A stretch of 64,000 nt of DNA from Amblyornis subalaris (lineage: Eukaryota; Chordata; Aves; Passeriformes; Ptilonorhynchidae). The position numbers and the translations under genes were made by a program. The notes beneath the pieces were generated by a model, which was not told the origin of the DNA, did no database searches, and saw only the letters and a program-made list of their open reading frames with translations. The stretch covers positions 1,993,848 to 2,057,847 of the forward strand of contig JACAXG010000130.1 in the NCBI GenBank assembly GCA_018881555.1, in the 5' to 3' direction. This document shows positions 41,771 through 53,298 of this stretch, piece after piece (the first letter of the stretch is position 1; each line of letters begins with the position of its first letter).

Positions 41771-44700
41771 GTAACACACAATGAAATCAGACCAGCGTGT
41801 CACAGCCTGGGAAACGCTTCCCTCCCAGCCCCGTGTGAGAACCAGGGTGGCATTTCCACGAAAGACACCACCACCATCGAGTCCGAGCCTGGAGACCAAG
41901 ACGCAGGGGAAGGGCAAAGGAGCATTTTAGCAGGAGAACTGACAACTAGACAACTCAGCAGAGCTGGAGGAAAGCTCTAAAAGAAGAAGGAAAAGAGCTG
42001 CATTAGGGAACTCTGCAAATTAGCATTACGTGCTGCACAACTGCACAGGAGGATGCAAACTGTTTCTGTAAGTATCAGCAACACCTATCCAAATTTGACA
42101 AGAATGAGCAGCACCTTGCACAGATGTACCTAGATTTCCCCCAGTGTGATTTCCAGGCTGGCTTCTGCTTATTTTCCTGCCTTCCCCATCAGCTCACAGT
42201 ACCTGTTGATCATGGTCAAAAACAACAGCGAGGGATTCAAAAATACATTAAAAGAAAAACCAGCTCAGGGTCAGGAGCTTCAGCTGCATAAAGAGAAAGT
42301 GGGTACCACCTGACAGTTTCATTACTGCGCCATACCTTTAGTAGGGTTAAGATTCTATTAGGTTAAATAAAACAAATCAGGGTGAAGAGGCATTTCAAAA
42401 TTACGAGTAACGTAAAAGCCAGATAAAATATCTCTCTTTAGAAAAATAACTACACAAGAAGTTGACGATCTCGTTTCTCACAAGTGTAAAGAAAATCCAG
42501 CTCTCTGCTAAAGACAGTCAGTCTTCCTCCTGCCTGCTTTTTTTGGTTTCTGACCATCCAAGCACTGCTTCTACTGACAAACTTGGGAAGGGAGTACTAC
42601 AGCGACTCTCATCTACACCATATAATGAAGGCAAAAATAACATTGATGAAAAATTGGGAGTACTCAAAAGCTCTAAGAAGATTGGATCCATCACAGCACT
42701 TCTCTCTATTAAAACCTTGCATTACTGTTCCCTGTGCAGCTGCCGCGTCAGCGTCATTCCCCTGTATTACACATTTTAGGAACCATCATCCTAATCTGGG
42801 TCCATCTGGCTGTCTTTAATTGACAAGCTTCTCCTAACACAAGAAACACTATCCTTTTTGAAAAATAACTATGGATACTAGTAAGATTAGCAGCAGCAGA
42901 GCTACCCTTTTGGGTTATTTATTTATTTCTCAATTTGGCAAATTGTTAATATCTCTTCTTTCCACTGACATATTTCTGATTTAGTGTCAGTATTTGAACA
43001 AAACTTCACATATGGACCTTCGCTTCACCCCCTTTCAAAAGAAAGCAGGAGAATACATCTTGGGAACAGAACTGAAACAAAAACACCATTACTGGTCATT
43101 TTCTGTAATTTTAGGGCTACTGTATTTGATTAACCAAGACCTTATTCCCTTCTAGCCAACCCATTTCTCTCTTTCACAGTGATGTCATATATTTGTNTTT
43201 GATGTCAGCCTGTCACGGACATTATTTTCTGCTATCACAAATTCAACATTGTGACCTCACTAAAACACTGAAAACGAATGCTAAGATGGTTTTGGAAAAG
43301 GAAAAGATCTATATAAACCTGCATTTTATCTTCACTAACTAGCAAATGTACCANTCAAAATGATAAAAGGACTGACAGTTAAATTTATTTCTGCTTTAAT
43401 GCAGATATATCTAGAAACCTCTCCAACACTACGAAAGTCCATCTAAGCCTGAATTCCGATACCCTGCCACAAAGCTTTGCTCAAACTTCAATACAGCCTA
43501 TAGGCTGAGAGTCTTGATGCATCTTAGAAGGAAAAAGTACAAAAGATCAACCAGTCACCAAGCGGAAGTCGCTGTCCATAGAAACCTGTCCGCCAAGAAT
43601 GCCAAGGCAGCTCTGCCCACAGCCAGCCACAGCTAAATCTTTTAGTAGCAGTAAAAAGTACAAGGTTTATCAATTCTCTTTTTCTGCTCCTTTTGACAAT
43701 TTAGTATTTCACTACACTGAACTCTTCTAGGCAATAACAAACATGACCTCTTAAAAGATTTCATCTCCAATTCAACCAAACTCTTTAGTGCATTCTTAAT
43801 GTAAGCCCTTGCTGGTGCCTGAGGTATATGACCTATGTTTATTCTTACATACAGGAATAGCCAATATGGAGGCAAGATTCTCCTTCCTTTCATTTAAATA
43901 GAAATTAAACTCCCCAGTGTTAGTCAGCATTCCTGGAGGAAGCCAAGCCTGGTGCCTGCCACAGGCTGCTCCCGGGGATGAGTCAGGCCCAGTCCAGGCT
44001 CCAGTTCCACAAGTGTGAGTGCTCCCAGTGAGTTTAACCAGTAACTTTAAAGGAGCCTAATTACAGTCTCGATTCAAAAAGTCATTTGCATACATAAATC
44101 TTTGCAGATTTGGGTCACCATTGCCATTTTTTCCTCCCAGCTAAAGTGCTGCTCATCAACAGAAGGGCAGAAGGATTGCTGGCAGGCAAGCACAGTGCTC
44201 AATGACCCAGACATGCCTTTTGAAACATAACTTCTGGTGCATGTTTTAAATCAGTCGCATTATTAAATGTAAAAATCAATAATATGAATCAACTCTTCAC
44301 AAAACACAATTTAATAGCATCATCAATGACAGTGTAGCAGCTGCTCTGGGTTCATGCGAAGGAAGGACGCAGACTCCTGTGACAGCAGGTGTTACAATCC
44401 TCTCAGTGGCTCAGGTAACTTCCTACTGGCTGTACACCGCTAAAAAAACAGAGCTGAACCACGGACTCACCAAAAACTTGGAATACAGCATCCATGGAAT
44501 CTTGGATTATACATTAAGACAGATGTTCCCAAAAAATATGAATGCAGAAAAAACACCCAAACACAGAGTTCCCTTCTTCTCAGTGCTCTCTTTTGAATAT
44601 CTGGCAATTTCTTGAATATTTCGTGGAGGGCTTTTTAAAAGACTTTAAAGTTTAATGGAAATGTTAATTGCTTAGCTACTGCATGTTTTCACCTAAAGAA

Positions 44701-45604
44701 AAGGAATATTAACATGCAGTTGTTGAACCCTCTGATCCTAATTATTGCTAGGCAAAAGAGACAAAGGCTCACTCCCCTTATAGGGCATGGAGTACAAACA
44801 ACAAACAAATAATGAGCTTGATCCCTTAATCAGATCCATTCTCTTCTAGTTGAACTAACTATCTGAAAATGGCACCCATCCAGAACGTGTTAATCTTGCA
44901 GCAGTAAATCCTTTCCCCAGGAAGAAAATACGCAGTATAATACTTCTATCATTCAGTGTCAAAACAGTTGCTAGAAAAGTCCCATTGTTTGATTGTAATT
45001 TAAATTTACATTCCCCTAAAGAAAGAGCTACAGATCTGTTTGAAATAAAGTCAAGTCTCAGAAATGGTATGTTCCCAAGAGAGACATAGTCCTTCTTGTC
45101 TATGATAATCTCATTACTTCCTCATTAAGTAAAACTTAATCCAAAGTAGGAAGATCAATTTGAGTAACACTTAAAACAATCAGCTTCATGGACTTCTGTG
45201 TCACACTGCCGGGGCACNGAATAGCTCATCTGCTTTCTGAGGATCTGTACATCACAAGGGAACTCTATTCCCCCTACATTCTTTGAATATTCTTAGAAAA
45301 TCCAAGACAAAATAAACTTCAAGAACACTTAGAAAAAACGTTGCAGCAAGCAGATAAAAGGAAGGAAGTAAATGTTTTAAAAGTTGACAAGTTGACATAA
45401 AAAGGGTAGGAAAGAAGTCACCCACACGACCTTGGATCAAGTGAGTCAGGTGGCATGTTGTTTTGTTTTGAACAAAATGTGCACAATCCATTTTCTGTGA
45501 CCAAATGCAGCTGGCCTGCTGCAGTCATCACATCTGGCAATTGCAAGGTTTAAATGAAAGAGAGGATGAAATGAGAAAATCCTCTGATGCTCTGAGTAGT
45601 TAAT

Positions 45605-45800
45605 TATCATAGAGCAGTTGGGGTTGGAAGGGATCTTAAAGCTCATCCAGTTTCACCCCCTGCCATGGGCAGGGGGCCACCCTCGACTAGATCAGGTTGC
45701 TCCAAGCCCTGGCCAGCCTGGTCTTGGACACTGCCGGGGATGGGGCAGCCACAACTCCTTTGGGCAATTCCTGGCATGTGGCTGGGTAAACCTGGACAAA
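45605..45800 (-). mobile_element. CR1 LINE 3' fragment (minus strand)
   Basis: The reverse complement of the CR1 3' end is visible: GGGTTGGAAGGGATCTTAAAGCTCATCCAGT, then CCCCCTGCCATGGGCAGGG and GATCAGGTTGCTCCAAGCCC. It is short and 5'-truncated, in CCDC148 intron 1 and in the same orientation as the gene. Confidence 0.92.
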
Positions 45801-48800
45801 ATCCTGGTTTGCTGAACCAAAGGCAAGAATTCCAAGGCATCATTTACAGACTCCTGTATTTGAACACAAGAGATTTGCAGAACTCTGTTATATATTTTTT
45901 TACTAATGTTCCATCTAGCTTTCTATTTATTACCACCATGTACGACAAAAGTTAGAAATGATAACTAAACAATATGCTTGAATATATGGAAGATTAATTG
46001 GAAGATGTGAGGCTGAGATANCCATTACAGGACTCTACAACTTTCTCCATTACCTAATAAATAACAAATGTTTAGTTAAATTGACCTGTGGCTGCCTGGC
46101 CCATAAAACATACCTGCTATTGGCTAGGCTGTGTGGAAAGTGGGTTATTTGGAATGGTGCAGCGAGCAACTTATCCTCTGCTGTTCTGCATCCATCAGAA
46201 AAAAACACTTAAATCTACAGATTCATTTAGCACAACAGAAGCAAAGATGCTGTCACACAAAACTACAGAGAATCAACATTCCCTGCAATACAACAAAGTA
46301 CCTGGGCTTTGCACTTCTTATCAAGAGGCAGGACTCACTGTACCCCAGGAATTTCAAAGATGGATTCCACATACAACAACACAGGGCCATTGGAATAAGG
46401 ATGCAGCTTTACAGGCAGGGTTAGTTAAGGAGCTAGATCTCAAAAGGAGCTGCAGCAGAACAGTGTGTTCTGCAGGAAGCATCACATGTACTAAACCATC
46501 AGATACTGAAACAGTCAATACTAAGTAGTAGCAGAAGTTCAATGGAAGACAGCTAAAGAAGCTCAGAGCAGTCAGAAGTCATTGAGTCACTTAAAGAAAA
46601 AAGAACAACAAAAACCTACTGAAGACTGGGCTTAAAAAAATGTGTGNGAAGTATCTGGATTCCAGTTGTTAAATAACAGCCCTGTTGCCCTTCAGATAAA
46701 CCAACCAATGTGATTTTGTTTCCAGCACTGCAAAATGCACAATTGGAAATACAAAGTTTGAGAGTCATGATAGTTTCATTTTCTGTATCTAGCTCATATT
46801 TTCTCAAAGCAAGAAGGGAAACAGAAGTCCAGGTCCTTTGTTTTATGGGATTAAAAAGGTAATTTTAAGTTGTGCTTACCCTTTGCACTTGCCTCTGTCT
46901 TTACTCTTGCCTTCTGTGTAGTATTGAAATAAAAGCATTTCCACCTACCTCATTTTCATGCTAGCTTTTTACTGATGTTTTTTACTTTAAAAACCCAAAT
47001 CTGTATGGAAGGGTTCCCTGCCCCACTGCTGGAGGCCTCCTCCCCAAGGCTCTGCTGGCAGACCAGTTTCTGCATGCATTTCCTAATGAACTGCAGGCAG
47101 AAGTCAGCTGGCTTAGTTTATGTTGTTGGCAGTACAGTTTATCAGCTTCAAGAACATATGACTCTGTCTGAATAAGCCCAATTTCTCCTTCAGCCAAGAT
47201 ACTTTTCCCTGTTTTAGCCCACAAGAAGCTGTGGCTGTCTGGAGTTGCAGCGATTTGCACACTTATGGTTACTTCAGAGCAAATCTGCACCTCACCTGCC
47301 CGAGTCCCACAGATCACTGCCCACCCCAAGCTGCAGGTGGGACACCCAGCCAGGGCAAACAGCCACGGGAGCGGGACCTTGTGAGGGAGTGCTGACACCA
47401 AAAGCTCTGTGTCACTGTCCTTTGAGCTGGACCCTCTGATTTTTGTCTGAGTAGCTTAGCAGGAGTCAGAGCAGAACGTTTGTCTGCAGCCTATGAGAGA
47501 AAAGCCAGAGGGAGAGATAATTCATGTGATTTAGGAGCCACTGCAGGTTATTTTTTCAGGAGCATCAGTATCATTTTGTACAGCTTTNGCCAGTTCTGAT
47601 AGGCCAAATTCCCAGAGTTATGTGCAGGAAAACATTTGGCACAACTTCACTTTAAATTATTGCATAATCTTGTCTGATATCCTACTACAGAAAACAACCC
47701 ATGCTTGTCTGGGGCCCCTCAGTTACAACCATTAGAAAAGTACAGTCTGTAAATATGAATCAAATCCTCTTTTTGCATATACATTTTCTTTGTTGCCTCC
47801 TTATTCAAAAGTATCTCTAGATTTCAGTCTGACATTCTGTATCCCTGGTCTGGTAAGAAAGATTACAATTTGGTTAATTTTTCAACATTTTTTCCAGCCT
47901 CAAATATGAACTAGTAAGAAGATGGGTAATATTTTGTTCAGCTTGAGAACTATAGCAGTTGGTAGGAACTGCAAAGAATTTTAGCAGGCTTTCCCCTGTC
48001 CTTGAGTAGATACAAGCACATGCATTGTCCAGAGCTGGGGTGGTGAGGTTTTTTTGGTCTATTTGTGGGCTTTGAGGGGAGTTGTTGTGGGCTTTGGTTG
48101 GTTCTTTCAGGGTGGTTTCCACAACAATTACTTACAAGCTTAGGACTGGAAAACCCACAGAACAGACCAACTGCTGATCACTTTGTCTTTACTGGACATC
48201 CCACTCAGCATTTCCTCCCCTCTTCTCACCGAATTATCCACTTGGCTGTTGCCAAGCTGCGTGGTTTTTTTCCAGGTGCTGCAATATCCAGGGGCAACCC
48301 TGACTTACAGGTGCACACGTGTGATGAAACCTGGTTTCACCACTAGCTGGCTTCATCAGCACAGCTCACTTAAGGACATCCCTTCTCCTGCTGCCCCAAA
48401 CACAACATCCACTCTCCACTCCTGGGGCCATGCTACCAGCTGAAAAAATGTATTGGGACAGGATTCCTGGGGTTTGCCAAGAAATGGTTACTGAGCTTAC
48501 ACTGCGGGTCAGCAAGCTGTTCCTCAAACCTCCATTTTGCTGAAAAAGGGATCCAGGGCAAAGTATTTCCAGTTCCTGCCAAGAGAGGAGGCCNCCCCAT
48601 TCCCACTGTACATGACTGCTTGCACGCTCCTTAGTTCAGGCATTACAGGCAGGAACAGTGCACTCAGGANAATTGATCCAACTGAAAAAATAGGAGCATA
48701 TGTGCTGAGGAGGTTTCTGGGAAAGCCGGATCAATTCTGTAATACAGCTCCCTGCACAGTTGCAGGATCCTGTTGCTGGCACTGGGAAAGCTGGACAGAG

Positions 48801-49572
48801 ATATCATTACAGGGCAGCATTGTCTTTCCCATGGCAGCTGGGTTTCAGCCAGAGTACAGGGGCTCTGTAATCAGAAGGCTGGTGATCATGCTGAGCACTT
48901 TGCAGGATCTACAATCAAGTACTCCTACTTAATGCTTCAAACCCATGCAAGAAATAAAAATATGAACGTGCAAACAACCTGGTAGTATCCAAATAGTTCT
49001 CCTCCATATTTTGTTTTACCACGGGGAAAGAGTAATATCTACCCCCAGCAGAGCAGTAATTTTGAATGGCACTGTCTGAAACTGAATATTTCTATAACAG
49101 CCCTCACTGGAACAGCAAAATGTCAGCCCACCACTTCTGCAGAAATACACCTGTTAGGTGCCATACCTCCCCAGTTAAACAATAAAAAGCAGGAGCACTT
49201 TTAATGCTTTTTATACCAAATGAAACTACAGTTTCAAAATTACCCAAAATCAATTGTATTGTCATTGACTGAGTTGCTGTGGCATCAACACAATGGCTTG
49301 CAGTAACTTTTGAAATCAAATTGTAGGTTTTAATGAGGTGAAAGAACTCCACACATCTAAATAACTTCCCATGTGAGCACTAAACATCTACTCATGTGTT
49401 CAGTTAGCCTGCCATGAGCACCACTCTCTTCTACAGGTATTTTTTCCCAAACCTTCATAATTTCAATATCTGGGAGAGAGTACAGTTAAAGCGGGTAGCA
49501 CTAAATAGCTCCCAGAAGAAACCAAACCAACCCACCCCACCAAAAAAAAAAAACCAAACAAACCTACCTCAC

Positions 49573-49660
49573 AAAAAGGAAAAGAAAAAGAGGAAGAAAA
49601 GAGGGGGAAAAGAGGGGGAAAAGAGGGGGAAAAGAGGGGGGAAAGAGGGGGGAAAGGAAA
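49573..49660 (+). repeat. 88-nt uninterrupted purine tract, GAGGGGGAAAA-type units
   Basis: Every base from 49573 to 49660 is A or G. The second half consists of four or five 11-bp units of the type AGGGGGAAAAG. Long homopurine tracts of this kind can form triplex (H-DNA). The tract is in CCDC148 intron 1. Confidence 0.93.
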
Positions 49661-49817
49661 CAAAAAGAAACAAAAAGAAACAAAAAGAAACAAAAAGAAA
49701 CAAAAAGAAACAAAAAGAAACAAAAAGAAACAAAAANGAAACAAAAAGAAACAAAAAGAAACAAAAAGAAACAAAAAGAAACAAAAAGAAACAAAAAGAA
49801 ACAAAAAGAAACAAAAA
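49656..49817 (+). repeat. 10-bp satellite (AAACAAAAAG)x16
   Basis: About 16 nearly identical copies of a 10-base A-rich unit directly continue the purine tract. One ambiguous base lies at 49737, with an apparent extra base at that point. The homogeneity suggests recent expansion and likely length polymorphism. Confidence 0.95.
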
Positions 49818-52119
49818 ACCACTGGTTTTGTGACTGATATTTATCACCAAAATTAAAAGATAGGCATGTCAGTGTTCTGAAAGGGCTGTGAACATCTGCA
49901 GAATATATATAAAAAGAAAGACTTGAATATGGATTAATTTCAGAATAGATTAAACAAAGTAGAAAAACATATTAATGNCTTGAAATACTGAAGGAGTACA
50001 ACAGCAGCAAAACAACTATCAAATAGCTGTTAACTACATTGCCATCTAAATCACCAGAAAATGAGCACAATCAGTTTAAGAGGTCAGATTTAAGGCTTGA
50101 AAGAAACCAGTACAGTTCCAAAGCAAAACAGGAGACTAGATTTTTACCAATTGCTAACACAGTGGAATCATGGCTTTCCAAATGACACTGAGAATGAAAC
50201 AGATCATCTTACTTTCAAGTCACATCCAGAAGAAGGTGAATAAAAAGAAACTGTACTTGTTTGTTGTTGATTCTACAAAGGATACAAGAATTTACACATA
50301 TATTTGACAAAGGCCACTATCACTACTCCATGCAGCTCTTTCCATTGGGAAGCTAAAATGGGGTGCCTTTCCATAGCCTATATTGTCCCTGTTGCACTCA
50401 GTGCAGGAATAACTGGGCAGGATTTCTGCACTGGGACACGCAGCAGTCAATTAGATAATGGATTGGCTGCTCAGGGTGCCAAAACAAATAAACCAACTAT
50501 AAGGATATGACTAATACTAGATAGAATGAAATAGTTGTTCTTCACTGACAGTTATTCAATATATTTCCAAATCTGACAGGACCTCAAAATGTTACTTTCA
50601 ATTCTTTCTACTCCTTTTGTGCCAAAAACAAAGTGGCTCAAGATCCCTTTCTCCTTCTCGACGGTATTTCTTACCCTTTCCCATTTCACCCCAACGGGAA
50701 ACTCTAGAACACAGTCAGACCTTGTAATGCATGGCTCCATAGGCTTGCAGGGCACTTGGCACAGCCTGTTCCTGATCATTCTGGGGGTTACAGTCATCCA
50801 CCTGGAACCACCCTGAACCGGGAAGGCCCGGTGATGGCATTGTGCCACCTCCTGTGTCCTGCTGGTAGCCTGTGCCTTCCACAGCCCCCATAGCAACATT
50901 CAGGAATGGTTCAGCTACTGGGGGGCAAGTAAGCTTCTTCATTTCCCAAAAGCTCTTATCTATGGAAGCTAAAACAGCATAACAATATCCAGGTTACAGG
51001 TTAAAACCAGTTGAGACTGATTTTAAGCTAATTTAATTCATCCAGTACACCTTTGGCAAAAGCAACCTTGCAACTAGTGAAAGTCACAGCTCTCACATGT
51101 TCTGTGCTTTCTCCTCCCTATATTCTATTTATTATCGTTATTTCACATTTTATCTCCTTTTCTCTAGCTCTCTACTCTCATTTGACCCTTCCCTCACTTA
51201 TTTTATTTCACACTTGTTACTCTTTGTTTTACTAAGTTTCTACTGTTATTCCTCTCTGCTCCTGTTTCCCATTTCCTAGACAGAGGCCATTATTCTGCTT
51301 TGGTAATATTTTATATCTACTTCATATTGTATGAATCATGAGATTTTTCAGAGCAGTGAAGACTCAAGACTCCTGTTTATAGCTGCCAGGTGTTTTCCAT
51401 GAGGAGATCATGATACTGTAGGAGTTCCTAGTGCATTATTCCACACAAATAGCAACCAATACCTCAGACACTAAGTATCTTACCAAGTAGCCTACATGGT
51501 TTCCATGTAGCAGGTTACATTCCAAGTGAGAAATTCAGAGATGGGACTATATGAGTTTGAAGGTGACTCTCTATGTTCAGCTACCTCCTACTTGCTACCT
51601 GCAGTTCCTTCCTGAGCAGAGGGGAACGAAGGACACAGTTCTAGCTGTAGCATCAGCACCAATTAAACCACATCACAATTTTCATGTGTCCTTATGCCTA
51701 AAATAAAAATATGGTGCATCCCATCAAACACTAAACTGAATAACTGACCTGGATGGAAAAAAGACACAAGTTAAAATGTGGATACTTTTTGCATGTTACT
51801 TTACAGCAGGCTTTCTACACAGTCTGTGTCAATACAACAGGGGAAGGGGGCGAATAAAACAACCTCTCAAGACAGCAAGAGCTGCTCCCTGAATTACACC
51901 TCAAACATGAGTTAGCCTGCAGAAGAGTACCTGGAGCTTCCCCAGTGTGTTGGACAAGTATTAGGAAAAGATAAAAGGCAAAAGCATAATGGAACACATG
52001 CGCTTCTTGGGAAGGTTCAAGTGGCAATTTGGTCTTGGCTCCTTTTAGCCGTTTACAATGTTGTCACTGTACTGGTCAATGAAGTGGAGAGTGTCTATCA
52101 CTATCACACCTGCACAGCG

Positions 52120-52256
52120 GGAGGATGGGAGGAGAGGAATAGTGAATGGAAAACCAGTCACACCTGGGATACATCGGGACAGTCTGTTCAGGAGGCTGGG
52201 AGGAGAGGAATGGCACCAGTCAGACCCCCGAGACACACTGGGATGGTCGGTTCAGG
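52120..52256 (+). repeat. Imperfect tandem duplication of about 70 bp
   Basis: GGAGGATGGGAGGAGAGGAA at 52120 recurs as GGAGGCTGGGAGGAGAGGAA at 52191. Both copies then share ACCAGTCA, a CTGGGAT-like stretch and a terminal GTTCAGG. The second copy is a few bases shorter. The duplication sits just upstream of the CpG island, within CCDC148 intron 1. Confidence 0.8.
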
Positions 52257-52836
52257 ACAGGCACGTGATGCAAAAAGTTGNTTAACACACCCAAAGCCTG
52301 TTATTGAAATGTTTTAAAGCGTTTTTAGATATCCTAGCTTTTGTTTTCCACATCTATAACTCCTTACACGTCATCAAGAGAGTTCGGCTGCTACTGGAAG
52401 CTTAAAACGGTGGAATGTTAAAACGCCATGGACACTGTTTGCCCATCTTTCCCAAACACCTGGACTTGGTCCGTCGGGTCGGAGCAGCGCCGCGGGCTGC
52501 AGGCACACCGGGAATGCGGCACGGCGGGTCACGGACTCCCAGGACGGTACCTCAGTGGGTAATCCGGTCCAAACCCCCGCTCGAGCAGGGGCATCCCACA
52601 GCACGTGGCACAGGGTTACGTGCAGNCAGGTCCGGCCCTGCGGCTCGGCACAGCTCCTGCAGCTCCGGCTGCTCCCTGCTCTGCTCCCGCGGCCGTGCCT
52701 TCGGCGGGANAGGAGGCGTCCGGCGCCGAGGGACACGCCCCCCCCGGCTATTGCGGGCACCCCTGCACTGGCCATTTTGCAACCGGTTGCTCCCTCCCGT
52801 CGNGCCGCGCCCGCCACGCCGAGCTCGGACACTCAC

Positions 52837-53065
52837 CGCGACGGCTTCGGTGGGGGGAGCCGGTGGAGCCTCCCGTCCCCACGGGCTCGCCCGGCGGAGA
52901 CGCCCAGGGCACAGCGCGGGTCCTGTCACGCCACTCCCGGCTGAGCAGCCTGAGGCACGGATTGGGTTGGGTTGGTTTGGTTTGGTTTGGGCCGGGTCGG
53001 GTCGGGTCGGGTCGGTTCAGCTCGTCCCGTCCCGTCCCGTCCCGTCCGCGCCGTCTCCACTGCAC
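52837..53065 (-). other. CCDC148: CCDC148 non-coding first exon (predicted)
   Basis: A strong GTGAGT donor on the minus strand (plus-strand ACTCAC at 52831-52836) lies inside the CpG island, pointing toward the CCDC148 coding exons. No start codon with a long open frame precedes it, so the exon would be 5'-UTR only and would splice to exon 2, 16.5 kb away. In mammals CCDC148 starts in the same CpG island as PKP4, head to head. The transcription start is not known; I set the outer limit just below the X-box. The exon would include the (GGGAC)n array when read in RNA sense. Confidence 0.6.
52962..53045. repeat. Promoter pentanucleotide arrays: TTTGG, (GGGTC)4, (CCCGT)4
   Basis: Three adjoining 5-bp arrays are present: TTGGG/TTTGG units (52962-52990), GGGTC x4 (52994-53013) and CCCGT x4 (53026-53045). 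The plus strand has five GGG tracts with two-base loops (52989-53011) and the minus strand has four, so each strand has a G-quadruplex motif. They lie within the predicted CCDC148 first exon. Confidence 0.9.
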
Positions 53066-53072
53066 GGCATCG

Positions 53073-53086
53073 GTAACCACGGCAAC
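53073..53086 (+). promoter_or_regulatory. RFX X-box (GTAACCACGGCAAC)
   Basis: The 14-mer fits the X-box consensus GTNRCC-N(0-3)-RGYAAC at every defined position, with a two-base spacer. RFX-family factors bind such inverted-repeat sites in promoters of ciliary genes. It lies between the two predicted first exons, immediately beside the CCDC148 side. Factor binding is inferred. Confidence 0.75.
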
Positions 53087-53102
53087 CTCAAGTCCCGCCG
53101 CC

Positions 53103-53165
53103 ATTGGCGGGTTTAACGCGGGGCAGCAGCCAATGGGGCGCCGCCCCGGACCACGCCTGGCCAAT
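53103..53165. promoter_or_regulatory. Three CCAAT boxes (NF-Y type)
   Basis: ATTGG at 53103-53107 (reverse orientation), CCAAT at 53130-53134 and CCAAT at 53161-53165. The last two start exactly 31 bp apart, about three helical turns, as is typical for cooperating NF-Y sites in divergent TATA-less promoters. The third box runs into GATGGCGG, and the first sits in CCGCCATTGGCGG, both resembling YY1 sites. No TATA box was seen. Confidence 0.7.
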
Positions 53166-53174
53166 GATGGCGGG

Positions 53175-53298
53175 CGCCGGGCCGGGCGGTGCGTGACGCG
53201 GCGCGCGGGCGGGGCGGGGCCGGCGGAGCGGGCGGCGGGGCCGCCACCATGGAGACCCCGGGGTAGGGCGGGCGCGCCCGGCGGGGCCGCTCCGCGCG
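53175..53298 (+). other. PKP4: PKP4 non-coding first exon (predicted)
   Basis: A consensus donor (GCGCG|GTGAGTGCGG) follows 53298 in the CpG island on the plus strand. PKP4 encodes plakophilin 4 (p0071), an armadillo-repeat protein of adherens junctions and desmosomes, and its first exon in mammals is untranslated. No plakophilin coding sequence is visible in the window, so the identity rests on synteny with CCDC148 and on promoter geometry. The 5' limit is only a guess, placed after the CCAAT boxes. Confidence 0.55.
53249..53266 (+). other. Five-codon upstream ORF in the PKP4 leader (METPG)
   Basis: GCCGCCACCATGG is a near-ideal Kozak context, followed by four more codons and TAG. It lies within the predicted PKP4 first exon, 32 bases before its donor. 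Such a short ORF could lower main-ORF translation or depend on reinitiation. It is not a gene in its own right. Confidence 0.5.

Larger units (their letters stand above)
36299..52836 (-). other. CCDC148: CCDC148 intron 1
   Basis: 16.5 kb between the predicted non-coding first exon and the start-codon exon. It holds a CpG-rich patch (about 41340-41770), a CR1 fragment (45605-45800), the purine tract and 10-bp satellite (49573-49817), and a 70-bp tandem duplication (52120-52256). An additional small non-coding exon cannot be excluded. Confidence 0.6.

Noticed and set aside
41214..41781. Minus-strand open frames of 105-187 codons in the CpG-rich patch
   Set aside because: Three overlapping frames are open at once and none is recognisable. 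Composition explains them, though a decayed retrocopy cannot be wholly excluded.
46880..46913. Possible 34-bp CCDC148 exon (TACACAG acceptor, GTAAGC donor, minus strand)
   Set aside because: Good splice signals, but it is too short, has no homology, and its phase fits only one of several options. It could at most be a non-coding exon between exons 1 and 2.
49414..49850. Lys/Arg/Asn-rich and Phe/Leu-rich open frames
   Set aside because: They are produced by the purine tract and the 10-bp satellite.
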